Made by a program: the position numbers and the translations under genes. DNA of 64,000 nt. It comes from Streptomyces sp. NBC_00377. GTDB lineage: Bacteria; Actinomycetota; Actinomycetes; Streptomycetales; Streptomycetaceae. The notes under the pieces are model-generated. The model was not told the DNA's origin and searched no databases. It saw only the letters and a program-made list of their open reading frames with translations. The stretch lies in NCBI RefSeq assembly GCF_036075115.1, contig NZ_CP107958.1, positions 3,162,001 to 3,226,000 on the forward strand, read 5' to 3'. Shown piece by piece: positions 46,336 to 54,804 of the stretch; position 1 is the stretch's first letter, and each line of letters begins with the position of its first letter.

Positions 46336-46737
46336 GTGACCCTCGAGGACCTGGTAAGGCTGCGGCAGGCACGCGACCGGATGGATCGTGAGTACGCCGA
46401 GCCGCTCGACGTCTCCGCGCTCGCGCGCACCGCGCTGATGTCCCCGGGCCACTTCCAGCGCAGCTTCCGCGAGGCCTACGGCGAGACGCCCTACGGCTAC
46501 CTGATGACCCGCAGGGTCGAGCGCGCCAAGACCCTCCTGCGCCGCGGCGACCTCACCGTGACGGAAGTCTGCATGGCGGTCGGCTGCACCTCGCTCGGCT
46601 CGTTCAGCTCCCGGTTCACCGAACTGGTCGGCGAGACCCCGAGCGCCTACCGGGCGCGGTCGCACGAGGCGAGCGAGGTGATCGCGCCGTGCGTGGTCCG
46701 GACGTTCACCCGTCCCCGGCGCGGCCGGCATGCCTAG
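46336..46737 (+). CDS. AraC-family regulator (DNA-binding domain only)
   Basis: 133 residues, almost wholly an AraC/XylS double helix-turn-helix: ALARTALMSPGHFQRSFREA, and VTEVCMAVGCTSLGSFSSRF followed by GETPSAYR. It lacks the usual ligand domain, so it resembles MarA/SoxS-like short regulators. GTG start 46336. Its stop lies 10 nt before the first glyoxalase-fold gene, so the three genes form an operon and the regulator may control them. Confidence 0.88.
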   Translation: MTLEDLVRLRQARDRMDREYAEPLDVSALARTALMSPGHFQRSFREAYGETPYGYLMTRRVERAKTLLRRGDLTVTEVCMAVGCTSLGSFSSRFTELVGETPSAYRARSHEASEVIAPCVVRTFTRPRRGRHA

Positions 46738-46747
46738 GCTGGTCACC

Positions 46748-47161
46748 ATGGACCTCAAACTTCACCAGTGTTTCGTCGCCGTCGACGACCACGACAAGGC
46801 CCTGCACTTCTACGTGGAGGTGCTCGGCCTCGAAGTCCGCAACGACGTCTCCTTCGAGGGGATGCGGTGGGTGACCGTCGGGTCGCCGCTCCAGCCGGAC
46901 GTGGAGATCGTGCTGGAGCCGCCGGGCGCGAACCCCGACTTCTCCCCCGCCGACCGGGAGGCGATGGCCCGGCTGCTCGCCAAGGGTGTGCTGCGCGGGG
47001 TCATCTTCACCACCGCCGACTGCGACGCGCTGCACGCGCGCGTGCAGGAGGCCGGTGCCGAGGTGATCCAGGAGCCCATGGACCAGCCGTACGGGGTGCG
47101 CGACTGCGCCTTCCGTGACCCGGCGGGGAACATGCTGCGGTTCCTGGAACGGACCGGATGA
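46748..47161 (+). CDS. Glyoxalase/VOC-family protein
   Basis: 137 residues, one VOC fold made of two beta-alpha-beta-beta-beta units: DLKLHQCFVAVDDHDKALHFY and VLRGVIFTTADCDALHARVQE, ending DPAGNMLRFLER. Metal ligands are plausible at His6 and the C-terminal Glu. Such proteins detoxify aldehydes or bind antibiotics. The start may instead be an ATG at 46730 inside the AraC gene. Overlaps the next VOC gene by ATGA. Confidence 0.87.
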   Translation: MDLKLHQCFVAVDDHDKALHFYVEVLGLEVRNDVSFEGMRWVTVGSPLQPDVEIVLEPPGANPDFSPADREAMARLLAKGVLRGVIFTTADCDALHARVQEAGAEVIQEPMDQPYGVRDCAFRDPAGNMLRFLERTG

Positions 47162-47943
47162 TCCGGCCGGTCCTTTGGACCTACGCCTTCGCCGACCGGC
47201 CCGCCCGGCACTTCGCGCGGGCCTGCGACTTCTGGACGGCCGTCACGGGGACGTCGGTGTCAGAACCCAGGGGCGCGCAGGGCGAGTTCGTCACCCTGCT
47301 GCCGAAGGATGCCGACGCCGACGCCTGCGTCAAGGTCCAGGCGGTCACGGGCGGGGACGGCGGTGCTCATCTCGACCTGGCCGTCGAGGACGTGCCCGGT
47401 CTCGTCGCGCGGGCTCTGGAGCTCGGAGCGGAAACGGTCGCGGCTCACGACGGCTGGGCCGTACTGCGCTCCCCTGCCGGGCAGTTGTTCTGCGCGGTGC
47501 CGTGGCACGGGGAGTCCGTGCGGCCGCCCGTGGTGTCCGGCGCCCGTCTGGACCAGGTGTGCATGGACCTCCCACCGTCGGCGTACGAGCGTGAAGTCGC
47601 CTTCTGGAGCGGTCTGCTGACCGACTGGTCGTCCCGGCCGGGCTCGCGGCCCGAGTTCCACGTGATCGAGCCGCCGCCGGGGCTGCCGGTCCGCATCCTG
47701 CTCCAGCGACTCGAGGCGGAACAGGCTGCCGACGCCCACCTCGACCTGGCCTGCGGTCCCGACGTCGACGCCGTACGCGCCCGGCACGAAGGGCTCGGCG
47801 CCCGGCTCGTGGACCGCCGGCCCCACTGGACGGTGATGCGTGACCCGACCGGCGCCCTGTACTGCCTGACCGGACGCGACGCGGAAACGGGCGGCCTGCC
47901 GCGAGCCGGCACCCGGCCCTCCGAACCGCCCACGGACCGCTGA
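47158..47943 (+). CDS. Two-domain VOC-family protein
   Basis: 261 residues with two tandem VOC domains. The first (about 1-120) begins WTYAFADRPARHFARACDFW; the second (about 128-245) begins LDQVCMDLPPSAYEREVAFW. Both end in the typical segment near RDPTGALYCLTG or RSPAGQLFCAV. Role as for the neighbour: metal-dependent lyase or dioxygenase fold, or drug-binding. Last gene of the AraC operon. Confidence 0.85.
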   Translation: MIRPVLWTYAFADRPARHFARACDFWTAVTGTSVSEPRGAQGEFVTLLPKDADADACVKVQAVTGGDGGAHLDLAVEDVPGLVARALELGAETVAAHDGWAVLRSPAGQLFCAVPWHGESVRPPVVSGARLDQVCMDLPPSAYEREVAFWSGLLTDWSSRPGSRPEFHVIEPPPGLPVRILLQRLEAEQAADAHLDLACGPDVDAVRARHEGLGARLVDRRPHWTVMRDPTGALYCLTGRDAETGGLPRAGTRPSEPPTDR

Positions 47944-48006
47944 CCGCCTACCGCCGAGCACGCACCGTCGAGCGTTTCCCCTGGTGAGCGCTCCTCCCCC
48001 GGTCGG

Positions 48007-48585
48007 CTACGGCGCCTCTCCCAGCGGTGTCCCCACCTGGAGGTTCCAGCGCCCCGCCCGGCCGCTCAGGTCGACTGCGGTCAGCGGGCGCACGTCCAGC
48101 CGCCAGAACGACGGTTCCGGCAGGCTCAGCCCACGGACGAGGAGGGCTCGTACGACGTCTGGTTCCACCACGGCGATCACTCGTCCCGCAGTGCGGGCGA
48201 TGCCGTCGAGCCATGCGCCGACGCGGTCGCACAGGTCCCGCACGGACTCCCCGCCGTGGGGGGCGTGGGCCGGGTCCACCAGCCAGGACGCCACCGCGTC
48301 CGGCTCGGCGGACGTGACCTCGGCGAGGGTCCGTCCGCGCCAGCGCCCCACGTCGAGCGCGGCGAGCGCGGGCACTTGGGGCGCGGACAGGCCGAGCGCC
48401 TCGGCGGTCCGACGGCAGCGCGCGGACGGCGAGGCGGCCGAGCGGTCCGCGTCGGGCAGACGGGCCGCGGCCGACCGGGCCAGCCGCTCTCCGGCGGCGT
48501 CCAACTCGCAGCCGCCGTCGTCGAATCGCGCCTCGCGCAGGGCCGCCGTGAGCGCCGGTGAGATCAAGGTCACTCGGCTGGTCAT
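48007..48585 (-). CDS. Histidine phosphatase-superfamily protein
   Basis: 192 residues. Reads TLISPALTAALREARFDDGG, where the usual RHG/RHA motif near the N-terminus is altered, then SPSARCRRTAEALGLSA and PHGGESVRDLCDRVGAWLD with the second catalytic-type Glu. The altered first motif means phosphatase activity is doubtful. It lies back to back with a cobalamin riboswitch, suggesting a role in cobalamin or cobalt metabolism such as CobC-like dephosphorylation. Start ATG 48585 with AAGGAG 8 nt upstream. Confidence 0.75.
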   Translation of the reverse strand: MTSRVTLISPALTAALREARFDDGGCELDAAGERLARSAAARLPDADRSAASPSARCRRTAEALGLSAPQVPALAALDVGRWRGRTLAEVTSAEPDAVASWLVDPAHAPHGGESVRDLCDRVGAWLDGIARTAGRVIAVVEPDVVRALLVRGLSLPEPSFWRLDVRPLTAVDLSGRAGRWNLQVGTPLGEAP

Positions 48586-48689
48586 CGGTTTTCGCTCCTT
48601 GGATTTTGCACGACAAGTCAGCTGAAAATAAAGGCTGTTGAGTGTTCTGCGACGGTCTTCGCGCGTCTGCGCCGTCCCATGCGCCCTTG

Positions 48690-48850
48690 GCCGCGCAGCC
48701 GTCACGCGGTACGTTCTGCGCGACATTGACGACGGTACGGCGGAAGTCCGGTGGGAATCCGGCACGGTCGCGCCACTGTAAGCCGGCAGGCGCCATCCCC
48801 TCACGGGTGGTGAACGCCGAGCAAGTCAGACCCGCACCCGTCGTCACGTG
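48690..48850 (+). promoter_or_regulatory. Cobalamin (B12) riboswitch
   Basis: The segment contains GGAAGTCCGGTGGGAATCCG (48752 onward), the conserved GCGCCACTGTA (B12-box family, about 48770-48780) and AGCAAGTCAGACCCG near 48820. These are in the order and spacing of adenosylcobalamin riboswitches. It precedes cbtB by some 40 nt. B12 should repress the cobalt transporter. Limits are approximate. Confidence 0.92.
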
Positions 48851-48891
48851 CACCACCGAGATGGGACGCGAACTCCCGAGGAGGTCCTGCC

Positions 48892-49113
48892 ATGGCGCAG
48901 ACCGTCGCACAGCCGACCGCCGGCCCCGCCGCCGCACCCGCCAAGCTGCCGATCGGGGCGATCGTCCCTTGGGCGGTCTTCTTCGGCATCCTGATGATGG
49001 TCCTGCTCTACTTCGTCGGAGCCGAGCAGGGCGCCACCTCCGTGGTGTCCGGCGAGGACGTCCACGAGTGGGTCCACGACGCCCGCCACCTGCTCGGTTT
49101 CCCCTGCCACTGA
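48892..49113 (+). CDS. cbtB: Cobalt transporter subunit CbtB
   Basis: 73 residues. One membrane helix (GAIVPWAVFFGILMMVLLYF) and a His-rich C-tail, EDVHEWVHDARHLLGFPCH, with four His and one Cys suited to bind cobalt. This is the short CbtB form that always accompanies CbtA. Start ATG 48892 has CGAGGAGG upstream and follows the cobalamin riboswitch. Needed for cobalt uptake for cobalamin synthesis. Confidence 0.95.
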   Translation: MAQTVAQPTAGPAAAPAKLPIGAIVPWAVFFGILMMVLLYFVGAEQGATSVVSGEDVHEWVHDARHLLGFPCH

Positions 49114-49134
49114 CCTGACAGGGAACCGGACCCC

Positions 49135-49899
49135 GTGAACTCCGCAATTGTCAGAAACCTCCTGGTCCGCGGCATGATCGCCGGTCTTGCCGCCGGACTG
49201 CTGGCTCTCGCCGTCGCCTACTTCCTGGGCGAACCGCGCGTCGACTCGGCGATCGCCTACGAGGACTCCCACGCCCACGAGCACGGCGTCGAGCTCGTCT
49301 CCCGCACGATGCAGTCCACCGGCGGCCTGGCCACCGGCGTCCTCCTGTACGGCGTGGCGTTCGGCGGCATCGCCGCTCTCGCCTACTGCTTCGCGCTCGG
49401 CAGGATCGGCCGCTTCGGCCCCCGGGCGAGTGCGCTGCTCCTGTCGGCTGCGGGACTGCTCGCCGTCTACGTGGTGCCGTTCCTGAAGTACCCGGCCAAC
49501 CCGCCCTCCGTCGGCGACCCCGACACGATCGGCAAGCGCACCACGCTGTACTTCCTGATGATGGTGCTCAGCGTGCTCCTGACCGTCGCCACGGTCATCC
49601 TGGGCAAGCGACTCGCGCCGCGCCTGGGTAACTGGAACGCGACGATCGCCGCGGGAGCGTTCTTCGTCCTGGCGGTCGGTCTCGCCTATGCGTTCCTGCC
49701 GGCCGTCAACGAGGTCCCGAAGGGCTTCTCGCCCACGCTGCTCTGGCAGTTCCGCCTCGCGGCGCTCGCGATCCAGCTCACCCTGTGGACTGCTTTCGGG
49801 CTCGTCTTCGGGCTGCTCGCCGAGCGTGTGCTGTCACCCGCGCCGGCCGCCACCGCAGGGAAGCAGGGGGCCGCGCAGGCGGCTTCCGTGACCCACTGA
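49135..49899 (+). CDS. cbtA: Cobalt transporter subunit CbtA
   Basis: 254 residues with about five membrane helices (LLVRGMIAGLAAGLLALAVA; VLLYGVAFGGIAALAYCFAL; FLMMVLSVLLTVATVIL and others). A conserved extracytoplasmic His segment, EDSHAHEHGVELVS, lies near residue 45. GTG start 49135, 21 nt after the cbtB stop. CbtAB is a cobalt uptake system under B12-riboswitch control. Confidence 0.95.
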   Translation: MNSAIVRNLLVRGMIAGLAAGLLALAVAYFLGEPRVDSAIAYEDSHAHEHGVELVSRTMQSTGGLATGVLLYGVAFGGIAALAYCFALGRIGRFGPRASALLLSAAGLLAVYVVPFLKYPANPPSVGDPDTIGKRTTLYFLMMVLSVLLTVATVILGKRLAPRLGNWNATIAAGAFFVLAVGLAYAFLPAVNEVPKGFSPTLLWQFRLAALAIQLTLWTAFGLVFGLLAERVLSPAPAATAGKQGAAQAASVTH

Positions 49900-49901
49900 G
49901 A

Positions 49902-50111
49902 TCAGGAGGCCGGAGCCGCAGGGGCTCCGGGTTCCTGTTCGGACTCCGCGGCGTCGTGCCGGGCGCCCGGTTCCACGTACGCCTCACACTTGGCGTTGTG
50001 GCAGGGGCCCGGCACCCAGCGCGGTACCCACGCGCCGAGCGTCTTGTGTCGCCGGACGACGGACTGTACAGGCTGCCCGCAGGCGGGACAGACGCGTTGT
50101 TCCCGGTCCAT
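49902..50111 (-). CDS. Small zinc-ribbon protein
   Basis: 69 residues. CPACG near residues 8-12 and a later Cys pair (CHNAKC) form a probable zinc ribbon, followed by an acidic, Ala/Pro-rich tail. No function assigned. Its stop lies 2 nt after the convergent cbtA stop. A hairpin CCGGAGCC/GGCTCCGG (49910-49930) lies in its last codons and may act as the terminator for cbtA. Confidence 0.75.
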   Translation of the reverse strand: MDREQRVCPACGQPVQSVVRRHKTLGAWVPRWVPGPCHNAKCEAYVEPGARHDAAESEQEPGAPAAPAS

Positions 50112-50158
50112 GCCCTACAGAGTAGGACGGCCCGCACGCGAGCGCTCCCCGCCGTACG

Positions 50159-50743
50159 TCACCGATCCCGGTAGTACGTCCGTACGACCGCGCCGTTTCC
50201 GAAGGAACGCACTCCGCCGAACGTGAAGCGGGCGGCGTCGAATGCGGCACCGAACATCGGCATACCGACGCCGTAGACCATCGGGTACCGCTTGATCACG
50301 AGTTCGTCGATCTCGTCGCGCAGCTCGCCCGCCAGGCGGGACCCGCCGCACAGGTAGATGTCGAGACCGCCGTCCTCCGCCTTCAGCTCGCGGACCTTGT
50401 CGAGCAGACCGTCCGCGATGATCTCGACGTCCGGGGACGGCGATTCCCCGAGGGTGCGTGAGGCCACGTACTGGCGCAGGTGCGCGTAGGGGCTGGGGTT
50501 GCACTCCTTCAGGGCCAGGTCATAGCTGGCCCTGCCCTGGATGATCGTGTCGAACCTCCTGTTCTCCAGGTCGTCGAAGCCGAGGGCGCGACGGCCGTGG
50601 GTCGGCACGGTCTCCGGGTACTGCGACTTGAGGAAGTCGAGGAACTCCTCGTCGACGAAGGACACCATCGCCGTGGCGTCGCCGGTCACGTCCCCGATGA
50701 AGCCGTCGACGGAGCAGGCGACGTAGTACGTGAGCTTTCGCAA
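50159..50743 (-). CDS. Dihydrofolate reductase-family (RibD-C-like) protein
   Basis: 194 residues: MRKLTYYVACSVDGFIGD opening, DTIIQGRASYDLAL as the NADPH-binding strand, and LCGGSRLAGELRDEIDELVI near 130. This is the DHFR/RibD C-terminal fold rather than true folate reductase. Probably an NADPH-dependent reductase with an unknown substrate. Divergent from a TetR regulator across a spacer with three 14-bp repeats, so it is the likely target of that regulator. Confidence 0.88.
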   Translation of the reverse strand: MRKLTYYVACSVDGFIGDVTGDATAMVSFVDEEFLDFLKSQYPETVPTHGRRALGFDDLENRRFDTIIQGRASYDLALKECNPSPYAHLRQYVASRTLGESPSPDVEIIADGLLDKVRELKAEDGGLDIYLCGGSRLAGELRDEIDELVIKRYPMVYGVGMPMFGAAFDAARFTFGGVRSFGNGAVVRTYYRDR

Positions 50744-50783
50744 GTAGGACTCTTTCCGTAGGCTGGTTCCTGACCACTCCAGC

Positions 50784-50825
50784 TGTAGTGCTTCATTTGT
50801 AGTACTTCACCTGTAGTGGTTGCAA
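50784..50825. repeat. Three 14-bp iterons in the reductase/tetR spacer
   Basis: TGTAGTGCTTCATT (50784-50797), TGTAGTACTTCACC (50798-50811), TGTAGTGGTTGCAA (50812-50825). The periodicity is exactly 14 bp. Copies 1 and 2 share TGTAGTrCTTCA. They lie between the two divergent start codons and are the probable TetR operator. Confidence 0.8.
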
Positions 50826-50877
50826 GGGGTTTCCCTGCATTTCGGGAAACGGAGCCAAGTGAGAGAGAGGGTTCCGC

Positions 50878-51471
50878 ATGGCCGGAAATCCGGAGCGCCG
50901 GGCGGCCCTGGTGGACGCGGGCGTCGAGGTGCTCGCGCGCGAGGGCGCGCGCGGGCTGACGTTCCGCGCGGTGGACACGGCGGCGAGCGTGCCGGTGGGC
51001 ACGGCCTCCAACTACTTCACCGGACGCGACGACCTGCTGCGGCAGATCGACGCCCGGCTGCACGTCCGGCTGGCGCCGGACCCGGAAGCGTTGGCCGAGC
51101 TGATGACAAGGCCCCGGGACCGCTCCCTGGTCACCGCGTTCATGCACGACCTGATGGCCCGCGCGACCCGCGACCGCAGCGGCTATCTCGCCCTGCTGGA
51201 GATGCGCCTCGAAGCGACCCGGCGCCCGGAGCTCCGCGCCTCCTTCACCACGTCGGTACGCGGCGACCTCGAGCACGGCATGACCTTCCACCGCGACGCG
51301 GGCCTGCCCGGCGGCGACGAGACCGTCGTCGTCCTCTATCTCGCGATGCTCGGGCTCGTCCTGGAGCACCTGACACTGCCGGGCGTACTGGACGGCGCCC
51401 TGCCGGGCGTGAGGGTGCCGGAGGGCCTGGTCGAACGCATCGTCGCAACGGTGGTGCCGGAAGCCCCCTGA
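50878..51471 (+). CDS. TetR-family transcriptional regulator
   Basis: 197 residues. The N-terminal helix-turn-helix (about 5-50) has ALVDAGVEVLAREGARGLTF and VPVGTASNYFTGRDDLLRQI, typical TetR. The C-terminal ligand domain (YLALLEMRLEATRRPELRAS onward) resembles the TetR_C_6 group. ATG 50878, with GAGAGAGGG upstream. It probably represses the divergent DHFR-like reductase and itself through the iterons at 50784-50825. Confidence 0.93.
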   Translation: MAGNPERRAALVDAGVEVLAREGARGLTFRAVDTAASVPVGTASNYFTGRDDLLRQIDARLHVRLAPDPEALAELMTRPRDRSLVTAFMHDLMARATRDRSGYLALLEMRLEATRRPELRASFTTSVRGDLEHGMTFHRDAGLPGGDETVVVLYLAMLGLVLEHLTLPGVLDGALPGVRVPEGLVERIVATVVPEAP

Positions 51472-51864
51472 CGCCCACACTCGCGATCCCCGACCACGAC
51501 CACCACCGCGGCCCAGCCCACGACCCCGACCGCGACCGCGACCGGGGATCGGGCATCGGAGGGCCGGACAGCCCCGCCCTCCGCCACACCGCCCCTGACA
51601 CACACCGCCACAGCCGCGGGCCCGACGGGGCGGGCAGGGCGAGGCCGACCCGGCCGCCCCATGCGAAGCGGGCACGGCAGGGTAGGGCACGGCCGGCCAT
51701 GCGGAGCCGGCACGGCGGGGCGGAGCCGGCACGGCCATGCAGACCGGGCACGGCGGGGCGGAGCCGGCCCGGTCCGCCCGGGCGGACCGGGCACGGCAGA
51801 GAAGGCGACGCACGGCGGGGCGAGGCCGCGCGGCTGTGCTGCTGCCAGGTCGGCATCGCCCTGC

Positions 51865-51915
51865 CCTGCGGCTGCACAGCCGCAGGTCCCGCACACCGTG
51901 AGGATGTGCGGGACC
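51865..51915. terminator. Two tandem perfect hairpins
   Basis: Stem 1: CCTGCGGCTG / CAGCCGCAGG (51865-51886, 2-nt loop). Stem 2: GGTCCCGCACA / TGTGCGGGACC (51885-51915, 9-nt loop). They share two bases, so the stems are mutually exclusive at the junction. Likely a strong terminator between convergent genes. Confidence 0.65.
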
Positions 51916-51985
51916 GGCCGGACCTGACCCCCCTCGTGATGGTCCGGCTTCCGCCCCGGCCCCCGCCCTCGTTCCGCGTCCCCTT

Positions 51986-52128
51986 GTTCCTCGCCCCCTC
52001 GCTCCTCGCCCCCTCGCTCCTCGCCCCCTCGCTCCTCGCCCCCTCGCTCCTCCCCCCTCGCTCCTCGCCCCTTCGTTCCTCGCCCCCTCGCTCCTCCCCC
52101 CTCGCCCCTTCGTTCCTCGGCTCCTCCC
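51986..52128. repeat. 15-bp minisatellite (CTCGCTCCTCGCCCC)n
   Basis: About nine units with indel and substitution drift (CTCCTCGCCCCCTCG, CTTCGTTCCTCGCCC). It ends 8 nt past the polyprenyl-synthase stop. The minus strand is rich in GGGG runs and could form quadruplexes. Confidence 0.85.
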
Positions 52129-52135
52129 GTCCTGG

Positions 52136-53248
52136 TCAGTTGCTGCGGCGCGTCACGAACTCCGCCAGGGAGAGCAGGCCGCCGGCCGACTCCGGATCCG
52201 GGATCGCCCTGCTCAGCGCGTGCATCGCCCGGGACATACGATCGGCCGCCTGCTCCTGCGCCCACGCGCGACCGCCGGCCCGTTCGACGGCCAGCGTCGT
52301 ACGGTCCAGGTCGGCCGGCTCGTACGGCGCCGCGTACAGCTCCGCCAGCTCGCCGGCCGCCGGGGTGCCGGAGGTCAGCGCGGCGACCACGGGCAGGGAC
52401 TTCTTGCGGGCGGCGAGATCCGCACCGGCTGGTTTACCGGTGTGCCGCGGGTCTCCCCATATGCCGATGACGTCGTCGATGAGCTGGAAGGCGAGCCCGG
52501 CCTCCCGGCCGAACGCGTCCAGCGCGTCGACGTCCTCCTCGGCCGCCCCCGCGTACAGTGCGCCCACCGCGCACGCGCAGCCGAGCAGCGCTCCCGTCTT
52601 GGCCTCGGCCATGACGAGCACCTCGTCCAGGGTGATCTCGGCAGGCCCCCGTTTCTCCATGGCCGTGTCCGCCTGCTGGCCGGCGCAGAGTTCGACCACA
52701 CAGGCCGCGACCCGGGCGACGGCCGCCGAGGACGCGGGATGCGGATCCGCGGCCAGCAGCCCCAGGGCGAGGGCCTGGAGGGCGTCCCCGGCGAGGATGG
52801 CGTCGGCGTCGCCGAACACGGTCCAGGCGGTGGGGCGGTGCCGGCGGGTGGTGTCCCGGTCCATCACGTCGTCGTGCAACAACGTGAAGTTGTGGACCAG
52901 TTCGACCGCCGCGGCGGCCCGCAGGGCCGCCGCGCGAGCCGCCGGGCCACCGAGCGCGCCGGCCGCCGCGAGCACCAGGGCCGGGCGGATCGCCTTGCCC
53001 GCGTTGCTCGCCGCCGGGGTGCCGTCCGCGTGCTCCCAGCCGAAGTGGTAGAGCGCGACCCGGCGCAGCGGGCCGGGCAACGAGTCGCAGGCGGCCCGCA
53101 GTTCCGGGTCGACGGACGCCCGGGAGCGTTCCAGGATCCCCGCCGCCTCGTGCCCGTCGGCCCGGCCCGGACCGCCGTGGCCCTGGCTGCCGATGACCCC
53201 CCGCCCTTCGCGCGTCTCGTCCCGGTGCCGCCTGATGGCGGAAGTCAC
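52136..53248 (-). CDS. Polyprenyl diphosphate synthase, encapsulin cargo
   Basis: 370 residues. The first 45 are Gly/Arg-rich and disordered ([12 protein letters not shown] and on), as expected of the cargo-loading tail of family 2B encapsulin enzymes. The isoprenyl synthase core follows: first Asp-rich motif [10 protein letters not shown] near 123, [13 protein letters not shown] loop, second motif [13 protein letters not shown] near 258. The GTG start overlaps the shell-protein stop (GTGA), so they are translationally coupled. It makes a prenyl diphosphate of unknown chain length, probably inside the encapsulin shell. Confidence 0.92.
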   Translation of the reverse strand: MTSAIRRHRDETREGRGVIGSQGHGGPGRADGHEAAGILERSRASVDPELRAACDSLPGPLRRVALYHFGWEHADGTPAASNAGKAIRPALVLAAAGALGGPAARAAALRAAAAVELVHNFTLLHDDVMDRDTTRRHRPTAWTVFGDADAILAGDALQALALGLLAADPHPASSAAVARVAACVVELCAGQQADTAMEKRGPAEITLDEVLVMAEAKTGALLGCACAVGALYAGAAEEDVDALDAFGREAGLAFQLIDDVIGIWGDPRHTGKPAGADLAARKKSLPVVAALTSGTPAAGELAELYAAPYEPADLDRTTLAVERAGGRAWAQEQAADRMSRAMHALSRAIPDPESAGGLLSLAEFVTRRSN

Positions 53249-54651
53249 CGCCAGCGGCCGATCTCGACGTTCTCCAGGACGCCCAGCGCGTCCGGCACGA
53301 GGACAGCGGCCGAGTAGTAGGCCGTGACCAGGTACTTGATGATGGCCTGTTCGTTGATGCCCATGAACCGCACGGACAGGCTCGGCTCGATCTCGTCCGG
53401 GATGCCGGACTGGCGCAGTCCGATGACGCCCTGGTCCTCCTGGCCCAGGCGCAGCGCGATGATGGAGCTGGTGCGGGCCTCGCTGACGGGGATCTTGTTG
53501 CACGGGTAGATCGGCACCCCGCGCCAGGTCGGGATCCGGTTGCCGCCGACGTCGATCGTCTCGGGGACGAGCCCACGCTTGTTGAGCTCGCGGCCGATGG
53601 CGGAGATCGCACGCGGGTGGGCGAGCAGCATCTTGGTGCCGCGCCGCCTGCTGAGCAGTTCGTCCAGGTCGTCCGGGCCGGGCACGCCGTCGTGCGGCTG
53701 GAGCCGCTGGTCGTACTCGCAGTTGTGCAGCAGCCCGAACTCGCGGTTGTTGACGAGCTCGTGCTCCTGGCGCTCCTTGAGCGCCTCGACCGTCAGCCGC
53801 AACTGCTGCTCGGTCTGGTTCATCGGCTGGTTGTACAGGTCGGCCACGCGCGAGTGGATGCGCAGTACGGTCTGGGCGATGCTCAGTTCGTACTCGCGCG
53901 GCCGGGCGTCGTAGTCCACGAACGTGTGCGGGATGTCCGGCTCGCCGGCGTGGCCCGCGGCGAGGTCGACCTCCTTCTCGCCGTACTTGTTGGTGCGCTG
54001 CTCGGGGATCGCGCGCAGTTGGTGGAGGTGCTCGCGCAGGGTGTCGGCACGCTCCGCGACCTGCTCGACGTCCTGCCGGGCCAGGATCAGCACGGTGCAG
54101 GCCGTGTCGGCGCGGGCCGTGTACTCCCAGATGGCGTCCGCGTCGAGCAGCGCCTGGTCGCCGAAGTACGCGCCGTCCGCGAGGACGCCGAGCACCTGGT
54201 CGTCGCCGTAGGGTCCGGTGCCGACCTTCTCGACGCGGCCGTGCGCCAGCAGATAGACCTCGTCGGTCTGGCTGCCGAAGGAGGCGATGACCTCGCCCGG
54301 GCCGAACTCCCGCTGGCGGCAGCGCTGGGCGAGCTCCCCGAGCACCTCCTCGTCCTCGTAGGAGCGCAGCGCGGGCAGTTCGCCCAGCTCGGCGGGGATG
54401 ACCTCGACCCGGTCACCGGTCTTGACGAACGTGATGCGGCCGTCGCCCACGGCGTACGTGAGCCGCCTGTTGACCCGGTACGTACCGCCCTGCACATCCA
54501 CCCAGGGCAGATTCCGCAGCAGCCAGCGGGAGCTGATCTCCTGCATCTGCGGTGCGGACTTGGTCGTGGTGGCCAGGTTCCGCGCGGCCGCGGTGCCGAG
54601 ACTCTGCTGCGGCTTGCCCGAATCCGTGCGGACCTCTTCGCCTACCGACAT
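53245..54651 (-). CDS. Family 2B encapsulin shell protein with cNMP-binding domain
   Basis: 468 residues. An N-arm with [20 protein letters not shown] precedes an inserted cyclic-nucleotide-binding domain (about 105-205; [20 protein letters not shown], then [20 protein letters not shown]). The rest is an HK97-like capsid domain including [16 protein letters not shown] and [20 protein letters not shown], ending IGRWR. This is the EshA/SrpI type. The phosphate-binding cassette lacks the usual Arg before the final Thr-Ala (EYTA), so ligand binding may be altered. GGGAGGG precedes the ATG. Confidence 0.93.
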   Translation of the reverse strand: MSVGEEVRTDSGKPQQSLGTAAARNLATTTKSAPQMQEISSRWLLRNLPWVDVQGGTYRVNRRLTYAVGDGRITFVKTGDRVEVIPAELGELPALRSYEDEEVLGELAQRCRQREFGPGEVIASFGSQTDEVYLLAHGRVEKVGTGPYGDDQVLGVLADGAYFGDQALLDADAIWEYTARADTACTVLILARQDVEQVAERADTLREHLHQLRAIPEQRTNKYGEKEVDLAAGHAGEPDIPHTFVDYDARPREYELSIAQTVLRIHSRVADLYNQPMNQTEQQLRLTVEALKERQEHELVNNREFGLLHNCEYDQRLQPHDGVPGPDDLDELLSRRRGTKMLLAHPRAISAIGRELNKRGLVPETIDVGGNRIPTWRGVPIYPCNKIPVSEARTSSIIALRLGQEDQGVIGLRQSGIPDEIEPSLSVRFMGINEQAIIKYLVTAYYSAAVLVPDALGVLENVEIGRWR

Positions 54652-54804
54652 GAGAAATGCCCTCCCGATTCATGCACCGGCGCCGAACTGCGCCGGTGCA
54701 CTTCGTTCACGCGGCAAGCCTTCCATCACCGTGTGTGCTCGTGCTATTACCCGAAAGAGCGGGAATGGATCAACGGGGTGCTGGGAACAGGCACGTTTCA
54801 CCGA

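Larger units (their letters stand above)
51472..52135. other. 664-nt non-coding, repeat-rich region
   Basis: Between the convergent tetR and polyprenyl-synthase genes. 51650-51840 holds imperfect repeats of GGCACGGCGGGGCGGAGCC. Two adjacent perfect hairpins follow at 51865-51915, then a 15-bp minisatellite at 51986-52128. Open frames across it are compositional. No gene is supported. Confidence 0.6.

Noticed and set aside
51986..52128. Possible CRISPR array
   Set aside because: The units are contiguous 15-mers without spacers, and no cas genes are present.
50820..53051. A 743-codon plus-strand frame through tetR and the minisatellite
   Set aside because: Contains runs such as LLAPSLLAPSLL that simply translate the 15-bp repeat; conflicts with tetR and the polyprenyl synthase.
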